Positions 39,401 through 47,157 of a stretch of 64,000 nucleotides of DNA are shown one piece after another. The position numbers were made by a program, and so were the translations under genes. Every line of letters begins with the position of its first letter. The first letter of the stretch is position 1. The DNA comes from Actinoplanes campanulatus. GTDB lineage: Bacteria > Actinomycetota > Actinomycetes > Mycobacteriales > Micromonosporaceae. The notes under the pieces were generated by a model. The model worked only from the letters and a program-made list of their open reading frames with translations. It did not search any database and was not told where the DNA came from. The stretch lies in assembly GCF_014647795.1 (NCBI RefSeq), contig NZ_BMPW01000001.1, forward strand, positions 868,001-932,000, in the 5' to 3' direction.

Positions 39401-41333
39401 GCGGGCGGACCTCGGCCAGCTCACGGTGGCCGGCCGGGGGCAGCAGGCCGAAGTCGTACAGGTAGATGGTGCCGTCGGGGCGGCGGATCTCGTACGGCCG
39501 CTCGTCGGTGACCCGGACGCCCAGTGAGTGCAGCACCGGCAGGACGGCGGAGAGCATCATCGGCTCGCCGTACCGGTAGACCTTGAACCGGACGTCGCGC
39601 TCGTCCGGCTGCGGAGTGCCGTCCGCGCCCAGCCGCCGCCGGCGGAACAGGTGCATGGCCAGCTGGCCGGGCTCCTCGAGGAGCTCGAGCTTGGCCAGGT
39701 CCTGCATCCCCTCGTACGGGGTGTGCGTGTTCTTGTAGCTCTCCGGATAGGCCGCCGAATACCGCTGGAACAGCCGCCGCGCCTGCTCGTCGCCGAGTTT
39801 GCGCTCCAGCACCAGGGAGAAGTCGTCGTCCCACATCCGGGTCGCGTCGGCGAGCCGCTCGGCCAGCTCGTTCGGGTCCAGCTGGCCGGGCGGGGCGGCC
39901 GGGTCGGTACGCACGATGAAGTGCACCCGCGCCAGCATCCGCTCGGTGACCCGGGTGGTGTAGTCCACCCCGACACCGTTCAGCTCACGGAGCAGGATCT
40001 CCTGCATGCGCAGTCGGTTGCCGGTGGTGAACCGGTCCCGGGGCAGGTAGATGAGGCAGGAGATGAACCGGCCGTACCCGTCCCGGCGCAGGAAGAGCCG
40101 AAGCTGCCGGCGGCCGGCCATCCGCAGCACCCCGATGACCGCCTCGTACAGGTCGTCGGTCTTGATCTGGAAGAGCTCGTCCCGGGGGTAGGTCTCCAGG
40201 ATCTGGAGCAGGTCCTTGCCGGAGTGGCCGCGCGGCGACAGGCCGGAACGGTCCATCACCTCCTGCACCTTGCGCCGGACCACCGGCAGCTCACGCACGC
40301 TCGTCCTGTACGCCGAGCTGGAGAACAGGCCGAGGAACCGCCGCTCGCCGACCACCTCGCCAGCCTCGTTGAACAGCTTCACGCCGATGTAGTCGAGGTA
40401 CGCGGAGCGGTGCACGCTGGCCCGGGAGTTGGCCTTGGTGATCACCAGGAGCCGCTTCTCCATGGCCCGCTCGTAGATCTCCGGGGCCATCTCCTCGGCC
40501 AGCCGGCGCGGCTTGCTCGCCCCGCGCAGGATGCCCAGCCCGGTGCCCGGAACCGCGGACAGGACCCCGTCGTCCAGCCGGTACTCCCGGTACCCCAGGA
40601 AGGTGAAGTGATCGTTGGCCAGCCACTTGAGCAACTCGATCGAGTCGGTCAGGTCCTTGTCCGGCACCGGTGAGGGGTTCTTCGAGCCCCGGGCGGCGGC
40701 CAGCTCGTCGGAGATGACCAAGGCCCGTTGACGCATCCGCGGCCAGTCCTCCACCGCGTCCCGCACGTCGGTGAGCACCCGCCGCACCTCGTTGAGCAGC
40801 TGCTCGCGGGCCTCTGGGCGGCGGACCGGGTCGATCTCGATCCGGATCCAGCTCTCCACCAGATCGCCCTCGATGGCGTCGTCCGGCTCCACCTCGGCCT
40901 CGAGCTGGGCCAGCGCCCCGAGCGGCTCGCGGCGCACCACGATCAGCGGGTGAACCGTCAGGTACACCTGGAGGTTGTGGGCGTTGAGCAGGGCGATCAC
41001 CGAGTCGACCAGGAACGGCATGTCGTCGGTGACGATCCGCAGGACGCTGTGCGACTGCGACCCGGACGGCTCGGTGATGGCTAGTTTCAGCTCACCGGGC
41101 AGGCGGTTGCGGGCCAGCTCGCGGTGCTCCGCCGCGGCCGCGAACATCTCCTGGGGTGTGTATCCGACCAGTTCCTCGTCGGGTGCGAACCGCCAGAAGC
41201 GGCCCACCAGAGATGCGGTCGTGTGGTCGTCCCCCGCCTGTTCGACAGCCTGCGCCACCAACCGCTCAGCGTTAGGCACATCGTCGAGAACGGTCTGATC
41301 AGAATCGGTCGCTGCCTCGTCGGCGACAGCCAT
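36465..41333 (-). CDS. gdh: Large NAD-specific glutamate dehydrogenase
   Basis: This 1622-residue enzyme of the L-GDH180 type (as in Streptomyces and mycobacteria) oxidises glutamate to 2-oxoglutarate and ammonia with NAD. A long N-terminal regulatory part (ACT-like modules, including VLRIVTDDMPFLVDSV) precedes the catalytic core near residues 815-1150. The core has FGAVARGGLRWSDRREDFRT, the catalytic Lys in VPVGAKGGFVLKQ, and ISEGGGVYPRSAKSIPV. A helical C-terminal domain follows. The length fits the family. The start is ATG 41333. It is a single-gene unit, divergent from the penicillin-binding protein, and closed by a strong hairpin. Enzymes of this class are often allosterically controlled by amino acids; not visible here. 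Confidence 0.97.
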   Translation of the reverse strand: MAVADEAATDSDQTVLDDVPNAERLVAQAVEQAGDDHTTASLVGRFWRFAPDEELVGYTPQEMFAAAAEHRELARNRLPGELKLAITEPSGSQSHSVLRIVTDDMPFLVDSVIALLNAHNLQVYLTVHPLIVVRREPLGALAQLEAEVEPDDAIEGDLVESWIRIEIDPVRRPEAREQLLNEVRRVLTDVRDAVEDWPRMRQRALVISDELAAARGSKNPSPVPDKDLTDSIELLKWLANDHFTFLGYREYRLDDGVLSAVPGTGLGILRGASKPRRLAEEMAPEIYERAMEKRLLVITKANSRASVHRSAYLDYIGVKLFNEAGEVVGERRFLGLFSSSAYRTSVRELPVVRRKVQEVMDRSGLSPRGHSGKDLLQILETYPRDELFQIKTDDLYEAVIGVLRMAGRRQLRLFLRRDGYGRFISCLIYLPRDRFTTGNRLRMQEILLRELNGVGVDYTTRVTERMLARVHFIVRTDPAAPPGQLDPNELAERLADATRMWDDDFSLVLERKLGDEQARRLFQRYSAAYPESYKNTHTPYEGMQDLAKLELLEEPGQLAMHLFRRRRLGADGTPQPDERDVRFKVYRYGEPMMLSAVLPVLHSLGVRVTDERPYEIRRPDGTIYLYDFGLLPPAGHRELAEVRPQVENAFAAAWRGETEVDGFNELVLRAGLTWRQVVVLRAYAKYLRQAGNVFTQQYVESTFTAYPEIAGLLVRLFEVRFSPALPIGEAERTRRAGELRGRITELLDQVESLDQDRILRSYLTLIEATLRTSFYQRGAEGRPKSYVAFKLDPQAIPELPQPRPKFEIFVYSPRFEGVHLRFGAVARGGLRWSDRREDFRTEVLGLVKAQMVKNSVIVPVGAKGGFVLKQKPGDRDEAVECYKRFITALLDVTDNILSGKIVPPEDVVRHDGDDPYLVVAADKGTATFSDIANEISVRKDFWMGDAFASGGSAGYDHKKMGITARGAWESVKKHFRDLGTDTQSEDFTVVGVGDMSGDVFGNGMLLSQHIRLVAAFDHRHIFLDPDPDSSISYAERRRLFDLPRSSWADYDASLISEGGGVYPRSAKSIPVSPQVRAALGLGEASTISPAELMRAILKAPVDLLFNGGIGTYVKGAAESHAEVGDKGNDAIRINGSELRVKVVGEGGNLGLTQRGRIEFARAGGRVFTDFIDNSAGVDCSDHEVNIKILLGGAVVDGELSLPERDDLLAAMTGEVGELVLRDNYEQAMALGNARSQAHSLLPVHRRQLKSLEERGELNRELEALPSDLELAARYENGQGLTPPEFAVLLAYVKISLEREVLTDELVDEAWTTDVLSGYFPTPLRERFAGRMAGHRLRREIISTALVNEVVNRGGTSFVYRAMEESGASAADVIRAYVVVRDVFGLEEIWAAGEALDNRVPTSAQTLVFLETRRLLDRAVRWLVSTRRSPLDVPGEIAKLRPGISALLPLLPEVIVGAERRALFDRIAELVAKDVPEDLAAAVSRVFYGFGLLDVLETAAAIDRDAEEVAQVYFVLSERFGVDALLSHISRLPRGDRWQTLARMALRYDLYAALAALTAEVLHSTPSSAPPEDRVSEWEQVNAASIARASNAMGDVDDSPADLAALSVLLRQIRTLVKTSSAG

Positions 41334-41360
41334 GGTCCGGCGCTCCCCTCACCCACGGCA

Positions 41361-41391
41361 CTGTGGGCTCGAACGTTTCGAGCACAGCCTA
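41361..41391. promoter_or_regulatory. Palindrome over the gdh promoter
   Basis: GCTCGAA (41367-41373) is mirrored by TTCGAGC (41377-41383) around CGT, and flanking CTGTG/ACAG extends the symmetry. On the minus strand TAGGCT (41391-41386) just upstream could be the gdh -10, which would put the transcription start inside the palindrome. A repressor site for gdh, and perhaps for the divergent PBP gene, is inferred. Confidence 0.5.
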
Positions 41392-41542
41392 GAACCATGC
41401 CCATGGCGCACCTCACACCCCGGGTGTGCCAGCGGCGTTTGGGCGGTATCGCCCTATCCGGGAACCCCCACAACGGGCTTGTACCCATTACCGTGCGACC
41501 TAGCCAATCATGGTTGTCACGGTCGTCTCCTGGAGGAACCAC

Positions 41543-43441
41543 ATGCGCCGCACCCCGGCGGGCCTGGCCGCACTGCTTCTGCTGACCGCGGGCGGGTTGA
41601 CCGGCTGCTCCGCGGAAGGCCCCGACGACACCGTCTCCACCTTCCTGAGCGGCTGGTCCGGGGGCGATCTCAACAAGGTCGGCTTCGTCACCGCGGCCGG
41701 CGCCGAGGTCCCCGCGCCGGAGGTGCAGACCCAGATGCGCGACCTCTACGGTGACCTCCTGGACCAGAAGGTCACCGTGTCCGGCGCCGGCGACGTCAAG
41801 ACCACCGGCGACGACGCCACCGCCCCGGTCACCGTCAAGTGGGCGCTGCCCGGCGGCGTCGAGTGGAGCTACCCGAGCACCGTCCGGCTCACCAAGGCCA
41901 AGAGCGACGGCTGGCAGGTCGTCTGGGAGCCGGCCATGGTCCAGCCCGAACTCGCCACCGGCGACAAGCTCCGGCTCCGGCGGGTCGCCCCGGAACGCGC
42001 CGCCATCGTCGACGCGAACGGCAAGGCGCTCTTCGGACCGCAGAAGGTGGTCGTCATCGGCGTCAGCCCGGAGAAGATCAAAGACCTCGCCCCGCTCCAG
42101 AAGGACCTGGCCGCGGCGTTCCGCAAGGTGGACGTCGACGTCGACCTCGGCACCCTGAAGACCCGCGTCGAACAGTCCGACCCGGGCGCCTTCATCGAGC
42201 TCGTCACGCTGCGCCGGGCGGTCTACGACAAGATCCGGGCGGACGTCCGGCCGCTGCCCGGCACCGTCTTCCGCGAGGAGACCCGGTCACTGGCGCCCAC
42301 CCGGGAATTCGCCCGCTCCCTGCTCGGCACCGTCGACCAGGCCACCGAGGAGGACATCGCCAACTCCGGCGGGGTGCTCGCGGTCGGCGACAACGCCGGG
42401 CACGGTGGGCTCCAGGAGAAGTACGACACCACCCTGCGCGGCGTCTCCGGCCTCTCGGTGGTCATCGCCCGCGAGGCCGCCGACGGCGCCACCGAGGACA
42501 CCAAGCTCTTCACCTCCGAGCCGGTCGCCGGCAAACCCGTGAAGATCACCCTGGACACCCGGGTGCAGAACGCCGCCGACCAGGCCGTCGCCGCCGAGAA
42601 ACAGCCCAGCTCGCTGGTGGCGATCCGGGTCAGCGACGGCGCCGTGCTGGCCGCCGCCAACGGGCCCGACCCGGGCGGCGTCAACACCGCATTCACCGGG
42701 CAGGTGCCGCCCGGATCGACCTTCAAGATGATCTCCGCGTACGGGCTGCTCGCCCGCGACGCGATCACCGCCGACACCGCGGTCGACTGCCCGAAGACCC
42801 TCACCGTGGACGGCCGCGAGTTCAAGAACTCACACGACGCCGCCCTCGGCAAGGTCCCGTTCCACGTCGACTTCGCCAAGTCCTGCAACACCGCCTTCGC
42901 CGCCCTCGCCCCGAAACTCGGCGCCGCCGGGCTCCAGGAGGCGGCCGGCGTCCTCGGCCTCGGCGGAAAGTGGGACCTCGGCGTCGACGCCTACACCGGC
43001 CAGGTCTCCGACGGCGGCACCGCCACCGAGTTGGCAGCGGCCGTTTTCGGTCAGGGCAGCACGGTGGTGAGCCCGCTCGCCATGGCCGCAGCCACCACGG
43101 GCGTCGCCAAGGGACAGTTCCAGGCGCCCACCCTGGTCCTCGACCCGGCGCCCGCCACCACCCCCACCCAGCAACTCGACCAGGAGGCGGTCACCGCGCT
43201 CCGCTCGATGATGCGCGAGGTGGTCACCTCCGGCACGGGCACCGGCCTCCGCGCCGTCCCCGGCAAGCCGGTCTACGGCAAGACCGGCACCGCCGAATTC
43301 CAGACCGGCTCCGCCGACACCCACTCCTGGTTCGTCGGCTACCAGGGCGACATCGCCTTCGCCGTCATGGTCCAGAAGGGCGGCGCCGGCACCGAGGCCG
43401 CCGTCCCGGCCGTAAAACGCTTCCTCACCGCATTGAACTGA
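41543..43441 (+). CDS. Penicillin-binding protein (transpeptidase lipoprotein)
   Basis: This 632-residue peptidoglycan transpeptidase is anchored as a lipoprotein (LLLLTAGGLTGC lipobox, Cys about residue 22). Residues 28-140 are an NTF2-like MecA-type N-terminal domain, then a dimerisation-type region, then the transpeptidase domain (about 345-630) with all three active-site motifs: Ser392-x-x-Lys395 (PPGSTFKM), Ser447-Cys-Asn449 and Lys580-Thr-Gly. The arrangement is that of class B PBPs with a MecA N-domain (PBP2a/PBP3-like, as in mycobacterial PbpA relatives). ATG 41543 has GGAGG six bases upstream; a GTG/ATG 33 bases earlier is less likely. Monocistronic. Confidence 0.94.
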   Translation: MRRTPAGLAALLLLTAGGLTGCSAEGPDDTVSTFLSGWSGGDLNKVGFVTAAGAEVPAPEVQTQMRDLYGDLLDQKVTVSGAGDVKTTGDDATAPVTVKWALPGGVEWSYPSTVRLTKAKSDGWQVVWEPAMVQPELATGDKLRLRRVAPERAAIVDANGKALFGPQKVVVIGVSPEKIKDLAPLQKDLAAAFRKVDVDVDLGTLKTRVEQSDPGAFIELVTLRRAVYDKIRADVRPLPGTVFREETRSLAPTREFARSLLGTVDQATEEDIANSGGVLAVGDNAGHGGLQEKYDTTLRGVSGLSVVIAREAADGATEDTKLFTSEPVAGKPVKITLDTRVQNAADQAVAAEKQPSSLVAIRVSDGAVLAAANGPDPGGVNTAFTGQVPPGSTFKMISAYGLLARDAITADTAVDCPKTLTVDGREFKNSHDAALGKVPFHVDFAKSCNTAFAALAPKLGAAGLQEAAGVLGLGGKWDLGVDAYTGQVSDGGTATELAAAVFGQGSTVVSPLAMAAATTGVAKGQFQAPTLVLDPAPATTPTQQLDQEAVTALRSMMREVVTSGTGTGLRAVPGKPVYGKTGTAEFQTGSADTHSWFVGYQGDIAFAVMVQKGGAGTEAAVPAVKRFLTALN

Positions 43442-43858
43442 CCATTTCGTACGGGGTGGACCGCACTCGCCAACGTGGACCGTCCCGTGGCGCACCGCGA
43501 GCATCTGCCCGGTCAAGGCCGTGACGCGCCCGCCGGGCTGATGCCTCCGGTCACCCTCACCCGTCCCGCCACCACCCACAACCAGCCGAAACGGCCCAGC
43601 CGGTCCCGGCGCCGCCTCGCTGCCCCGACCGCCACTTCCGCACGGCGCCCCTGCTTCGGCCACCCTGGACGGGTGTTCACGGTTCCATGAGGGTGAGTGG
43701 GCACACACGATGGCAGTGTCGTGGTCGCCTGCGTGGCATATGACCGCGGCGGCCACCCACGCAAGGTCTTCCGTGCGCGGTCACCTCGGCTCCGACCACC
43801 CGAGCGTGTGCGCCCGCCCTCCGGAGAGGCCGAGCGTGTGCGGATGGGTGGAGCTCGA
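43442..43858. other. 417-bp region with no gene
   Basis: I find no supported gene here between the PBP stop and the end of the arginase-family gene. It holds a direct repeat CCGAGCGTGTGCG (about 43799 and 43829), and GTGTGCGCCCGCCCTCC, which resembles GTGTGCGCCCACCCTCC in the centre of the inverted repeat at 24606-24744. It may carry relics of the same type of element. Confidence 0.4.
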
Positions 43859-46060
43859 TCAGGCAGCGCCGGGTGGGAAGCCGTCGAGTGGGCCCGGGCC
43901 GGCGGTCGGCGGGCCGAAGTCGCCGGCCACGGGCGGATCCGCCGGCGGGCGCGGGCGCAGCATGCCGGGACGGGTCGCGGGGATCGGCTCCGAGTCGAGC
44001 AGCGGAGCGGAACCGAGCAGCCGGGATAGCAGGCGCACCTCGTTCGACCCGGACCTGGTGTCCGGTTTGTCGCGCACTGGCACGGTTTCTTGATCGGCCG
44101 GTTCGGCTGACGCCTCCGGCTCGGTCTCCTCGGGGTCTGAGCCGTCCGGCTCCGCGTCGCCAGGATCGGCGCTCTCCGGATCTGCGCGGCCCTGGTCGGC
44201 GCGGTCCGTATCGGTGTGGCCCGAGTTTTCCGGGTCCGATCGGTCCGGATCGGTGTCCATGCCGGGGCTGTCACCGGACTCGTCGCCTCGGCGGGAGACC
44301 TCATCCTCGGCTACGGCCTCGCTGCCCGTCGCGTCGCTCGATGCCGGGGCTGAGCCGAATCGGTCATGGGCTGCCGGGGCGTCGTCCCCGATGCCAGCCG
44401 TCCGGCGGCCGTTGCCGCTCCGCGATGTGCCGAGTGCCGCCGCCAGGACGAACTCAGCGTCCACGGGCAGCGTGTTCTTCATCGGGCGAGCCGACGCGGA
44501 CACACCCCGGTCGTTCTCCGTCACGGCGTCACCGGAGGAGGACGGGCCCACCTGTACCGGTATCGCACCGCGCGCCGCGACACCCGGCCCGACCTCGACT
44601 GCCGCCTCGCCGAGCGGCGTGCCGGCGCCCGGATCGACCGTCCCCGGCCCGGACCCGGCCGAGACCGGCGCTTCCCCGAACGAGGTCCCGTCAGCGGAAT
44701 CGACGGCCCCTGCCACACCGGACGCGGCCCCGGACTTCGGCTCGCCGACCGATGCGCCGCCGGTGGAAGCTTCCGGGCCCGGCCCGGCTCCGGGCGCGGA
44801 CTCGGCGAGCGACGTTCCACCAGCGGAGTCGCCGGTCGCCGCCGATCCGGACCGCTCGCCGACCGACTCGCGGAAAGGTTCCTCGGCCGGTTCGCTGCCG
44901 GCCGCTTCGATGTCCGGCGCGGCGGGCGCGGCCGGATCGCTGCCGGGCACCTTGAGATCCGGCACGGCGGGCGCGGCCGGAACGCTGCCGGCCACCTTGA
45001 GATCCGGCATGGCGGGCGCGGTGGGGTCGCTGCCGGGCACCTTGCGGTCCGGCACGGTGGGCACGGGCGGGTCGCTGTCGGCCGCCTTGACGCCCGGTGC
45101 GGTGGTGGCCAGGTCGCGGCGGGCCGCGACCAGGTCCGGGCGCGGGGTCGTGGCCCGGACCGGGGACAACCCGCTCACCACGGCGGACGTGATCTCGGCG
45201 GCGTACCGGCCGTCCGGGTCGTAGTCCGGGTCGAAGACGGTGATCTCGACGCCCAGGCAGTGCGGGGACTCGACCAGGCCGGCCAGCAGCAGTTCCAGCT
45301 CGGGGAAGGCGATGCCGCCCGGGTCCGGGGCGTCGACGGCGGGCATGACGGCCGGGTCGAGGACGTCGACGTCCACGTGCACCCAGTAGCCGGCGCAGTC
45401 GACGAGCTGGTCGCGGGCCCACTGGGCGCTGCGGGCCGCGCCCTCGGCGCGCAGCGCGGGGACCGGCCGGGTGACTATGCCGGCGGCCTGGAGGTCGAGA
45501 CGGTGCTCGTCCTGGGCGCGAATGCCGAGGACGACCACGTCGATGTCGCGGAAGTACGGCCGGCGGGACTCGATCGCCGCGAGGTTCGCCTGGCCGCGAC
45601 CGGTGACCAGGGCGAGGTCCTCACCGGCGGCGGCGCCCACGTACGACGCGTTGCCGGGGTGCCGGAAGTCGGAGTGACCGTCCACGAACACCAGCCCGAT
45701 GCGGCCGCCGACCGCGTCGCCGAGCCGGTGCATGGCGATGCCCGATCCGATCAGGATGGAGCAGTCCCCGCCGAGGACGACCGGGAACTCGCCACCGTCG
45801 ATGATGGCGCCGATCCGGTCGGCCAGCGCCCGCGAGTACGCGGCGATCTCGGCGGCGTGGGCCACCCCGTCGCCGGGGCGCCAGTCGCCCGGGTCGTACC
45901 GCGGCGGGGTGAGGCAGCCCGCGTCGCGGGCGGCGAGGCGGGTGAGCAGGCCCTGATCGCGGAGGGCGCCGGGCGCTTTGGCGCAGCCCGGCACCGACGT
46001 CGCGGTCGGCGGGCGCAGGCCGAGATTGGACGGCGCGTCCAGAACGGCGATGCGGCGCAC
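43859..46060 (-). CDS. Arginase/agmatinase-family protein with long low-complexity tail
   Basis: This is a 733-residue protein. Residues 1-300 form an ureohydrolase domain with the metal motifs GGDCS (97-101; Cys100 where classic arginases have His), DGHSD (127-131) and HVDVDVLDP (228-236), and a Glu in VEITVFDP. It could hydrolyse an arginine/guanidino compound; the substrate is unknown. Residues 301-733 are Pro/Asp/Ser/Glu-rich and disordered-looking. They carry four 15-residue tandem units (SDPTAPAMPDLKVAG type, 329-388) and an acidic DPGDAEPDGSDPEETEPE stretch. The family is normally about 300 residues, so the tail is unusual. The GTG start at 46060 has AAGGAGGG upstream. A plus-strand frame here is a shadow. 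Confidence 0.85.
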   Translation of the reverse strand: MRRIAVLDAPSNLGLRPPTATSVPGCAKAPGALRDQGLLTRLAARDAGCLTPPRYDPGDWRPGDGVAHAAEIAAYSRALADRIGAIIDGGEFPVVLGGDCSILIGSGIAMHRLGDAVGGRIGLVFVDGHSDFRHPGNASYVGAAAGEDLALVTGRGQANLAAIESRRPYFRDIDVVVLGIRAQDEHRLDLQAAGIVTRPVPALRAEGAARSAQWARDQLVDCAGYWVHVDVDVLDPAVMPAVDAPDPGGIAFPELELLLAGLVESPHCLGVEITVFDPDYDPDGRYAAEITSAVVSGLSPVRATTPRPDLVAARRDLATTAPGVKAADSDPPVPTVPDRKVPGSDPTAPAMPDLKVAGSVPAAPAVPDLKVPGSDPAAPAAPDIEAAGSEPAEEPFRESVGERSGSAATGDSAGGTSLAESAPGAGPGPEASTGGASVGEPKSGAASGVAGAVDSADGTSFGEAPVSAGSGPGTVDPGAGTPLGEAAVEVGPGVAARGAIPVQVGPSSSGDAVTENDRGVSASARPMKNTLPVDAEFVLAAALGTSRSGNGRRTAGIGDDAPAAHDRFGSAPASSDATGSEAVAEDEVSRRGDESGDSPGMDTDPDRSDPENSGHTDTDRADQGRADPESADPGDAEPDGSDPEETEPEASAEPADQETVPVRDKPDTRSGSNEVRLLSRLLGSAPLLDSEPIPATRPGMLRPRPPADPPVAGDFGPPTAGPGPLDGFPPGAA
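44895..45074 (-). repeat. Four 45-bp in-frame tandem repeats
   Basis: Four units of exactly 45 bp, each starting CTGCCGG on the plus strand, encode four 15-residue repeats in the tail of the arginase-family protein. A diverged fifth partial unit starts at 45075. The units differ at several bases, so the array is not newly formed. Confidence 0.85.
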
Positions 46061-46121
46061 GACGCCCTCCTTCGTTCGATGACCGCGGGTTACGAGAACC
46101 GCAGCCTACGAGAACCGCGGG

Positions 46122-47051
46122 CTAGAAGAGTGCGCTGGCCAGCGCACGCCGCGCGCCGGCGACCGCGGGGTCCTCCGGGCCGGCCACGAGGAACAGCGAC
46201 AGCAGATGCTTGCGGACGGCCTCCCGGTCGTCGCCGGCGGTCCGTTTGATCAGGGCGATCAGGCGGGCGTACGCGTCCGGCGCCTGACCACTGAGCACCT
46301 CGATGTCGGCGGCGATCCGCTGGGCGGCCACGTCGTCGGAGTCGGCGGCGGCCTTGGCCAGCGCGGACGACGGGTCGACGCCGCTGATCCGCCGGTACAG
46401 CTCGACCTGGGCCAGGCCGGACTCGGCGGCCGCGTCGGCGGGCGACTCGGCCAGGATCTTCCGGTACGCCGCCTCGGCCTCGTCCAGGTCGCCGGTCATC
46501 AGGGCGTCGTCGGCCGCGTCGAGGCGCGGGTCCTCGGGGGTGGCCACCTCGACCCCGGCCGCCTTGAGGACGGCGTCGATGTACTGCCGGATCTGGGCCT
46601 CGGGCAGGACCCCGCTGAAGCCCTCCACCGGCTGGCCGCCGATCACCGCGGTCACCTGGGGGATGCCCTGCACCCGGAACACCTGCGCCAGGCGCGGGTT
46701 GAGATCCACATTGACCTTGCCGAGTATCCACGAACCGCCGTACTCAGCGGCCAGGCGCTCCAGCACCGGCGACAGCTTCTTGCACGGGTCGCACCAGTCG
46801 GCCCAGAAGTCCAGAAGCACCGGAGTGGTCAGGGACCGCTCCAGAACGGCCTGGAAATCGGCCTCTGTGACATCGATGACCGTCTCCGGGTTGACACCGG
46901 GCACCGTGCCCGGGACGCCCGCGGCGGGGGTGGCCTCGGGGGCGGCGGGACGGCTCGGGGCGGCCGGTTTGGCCGGTGCCGCGGGGCGCAGCGCGCTGAG
47001 ATCGACCGCGCCGCGGGTGAAGATCGACGGAGTGGTCCGTGGGTCGCTCAT
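46122..47051 (-). CDS. Thioredoxin-TPR protein (CnoX/YbbN type)
   Basis: This 309-residue protein has an Ala/Pro-rich N-terminal arm (to about 52), a thioredoxin domain (about 55-165) with the redox site WCDPCK (Cys87 and Cys90), and a helical TPR-like C-domain (about 175-309). The layout matches YbbN/CnoX, which protects and hands over unfolded proteins under oxidative stress. The CxxC is intact, so redox activity is possible. It starts at ATG 47051. It is downstream of icmA, separated by a terminator hairpin, so probably not co-transcribed with it. Confidence 0.92.
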   Translation of the reverse strand: MSDPRTTPSIFTRGAVDLSALRPAAPAKPAAPSRPAAPEATPAAGVPGTVPGVNPETVIDVTEADFQAVLERSLTTPVLLDFWADWCDPCKKLSPVLERLAAEYGGSWILGKVNVDLNPRLAQVFRVQGIPQVTAVIGGQPVEGFSGVLPEAQIRQYIDAVLKAAGVEVATPEDPRLDAADDALMTGDLDEAEAAYRKILAESPADAAAESGLAQVELYRRISGVDPSSALAKAAADSDDVAAQRIAADIEVLSGQAPDAYARLIALIKRTAGDDREAVRKHLLSLFLVAGPEDPAVAGARRALASALF

Positions 47052-47122
47052 GGTTACCTAGTCTCGCACGCTGTCACGCCTGTTCGCGTCGCCACCAGCC
47101 CCTCGATATCGGACGTCACAAC

Positions 47123-47151
47123 GACCCGGCCGGCCGGGAGCCGGCCGGGTC
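47123..47151 (-). terminator. Terminator after icmA
   Basis: GACCCGGCCGG (47123-47133) pairs perfectly with CCGGCCGGGTC (47141-47151) around a seven-base loop, starting seven bases past the icmA stop. Confidence 0.8.
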
Positions 47152-47157
47152 CGGTGG

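Noticed and set aside
36414-39527. A 1037-codon plus-strand frame opposite gdh
   Set aside because: Antisense shadow of glutamate dehydrogenase, with no recognisable motif or SD.
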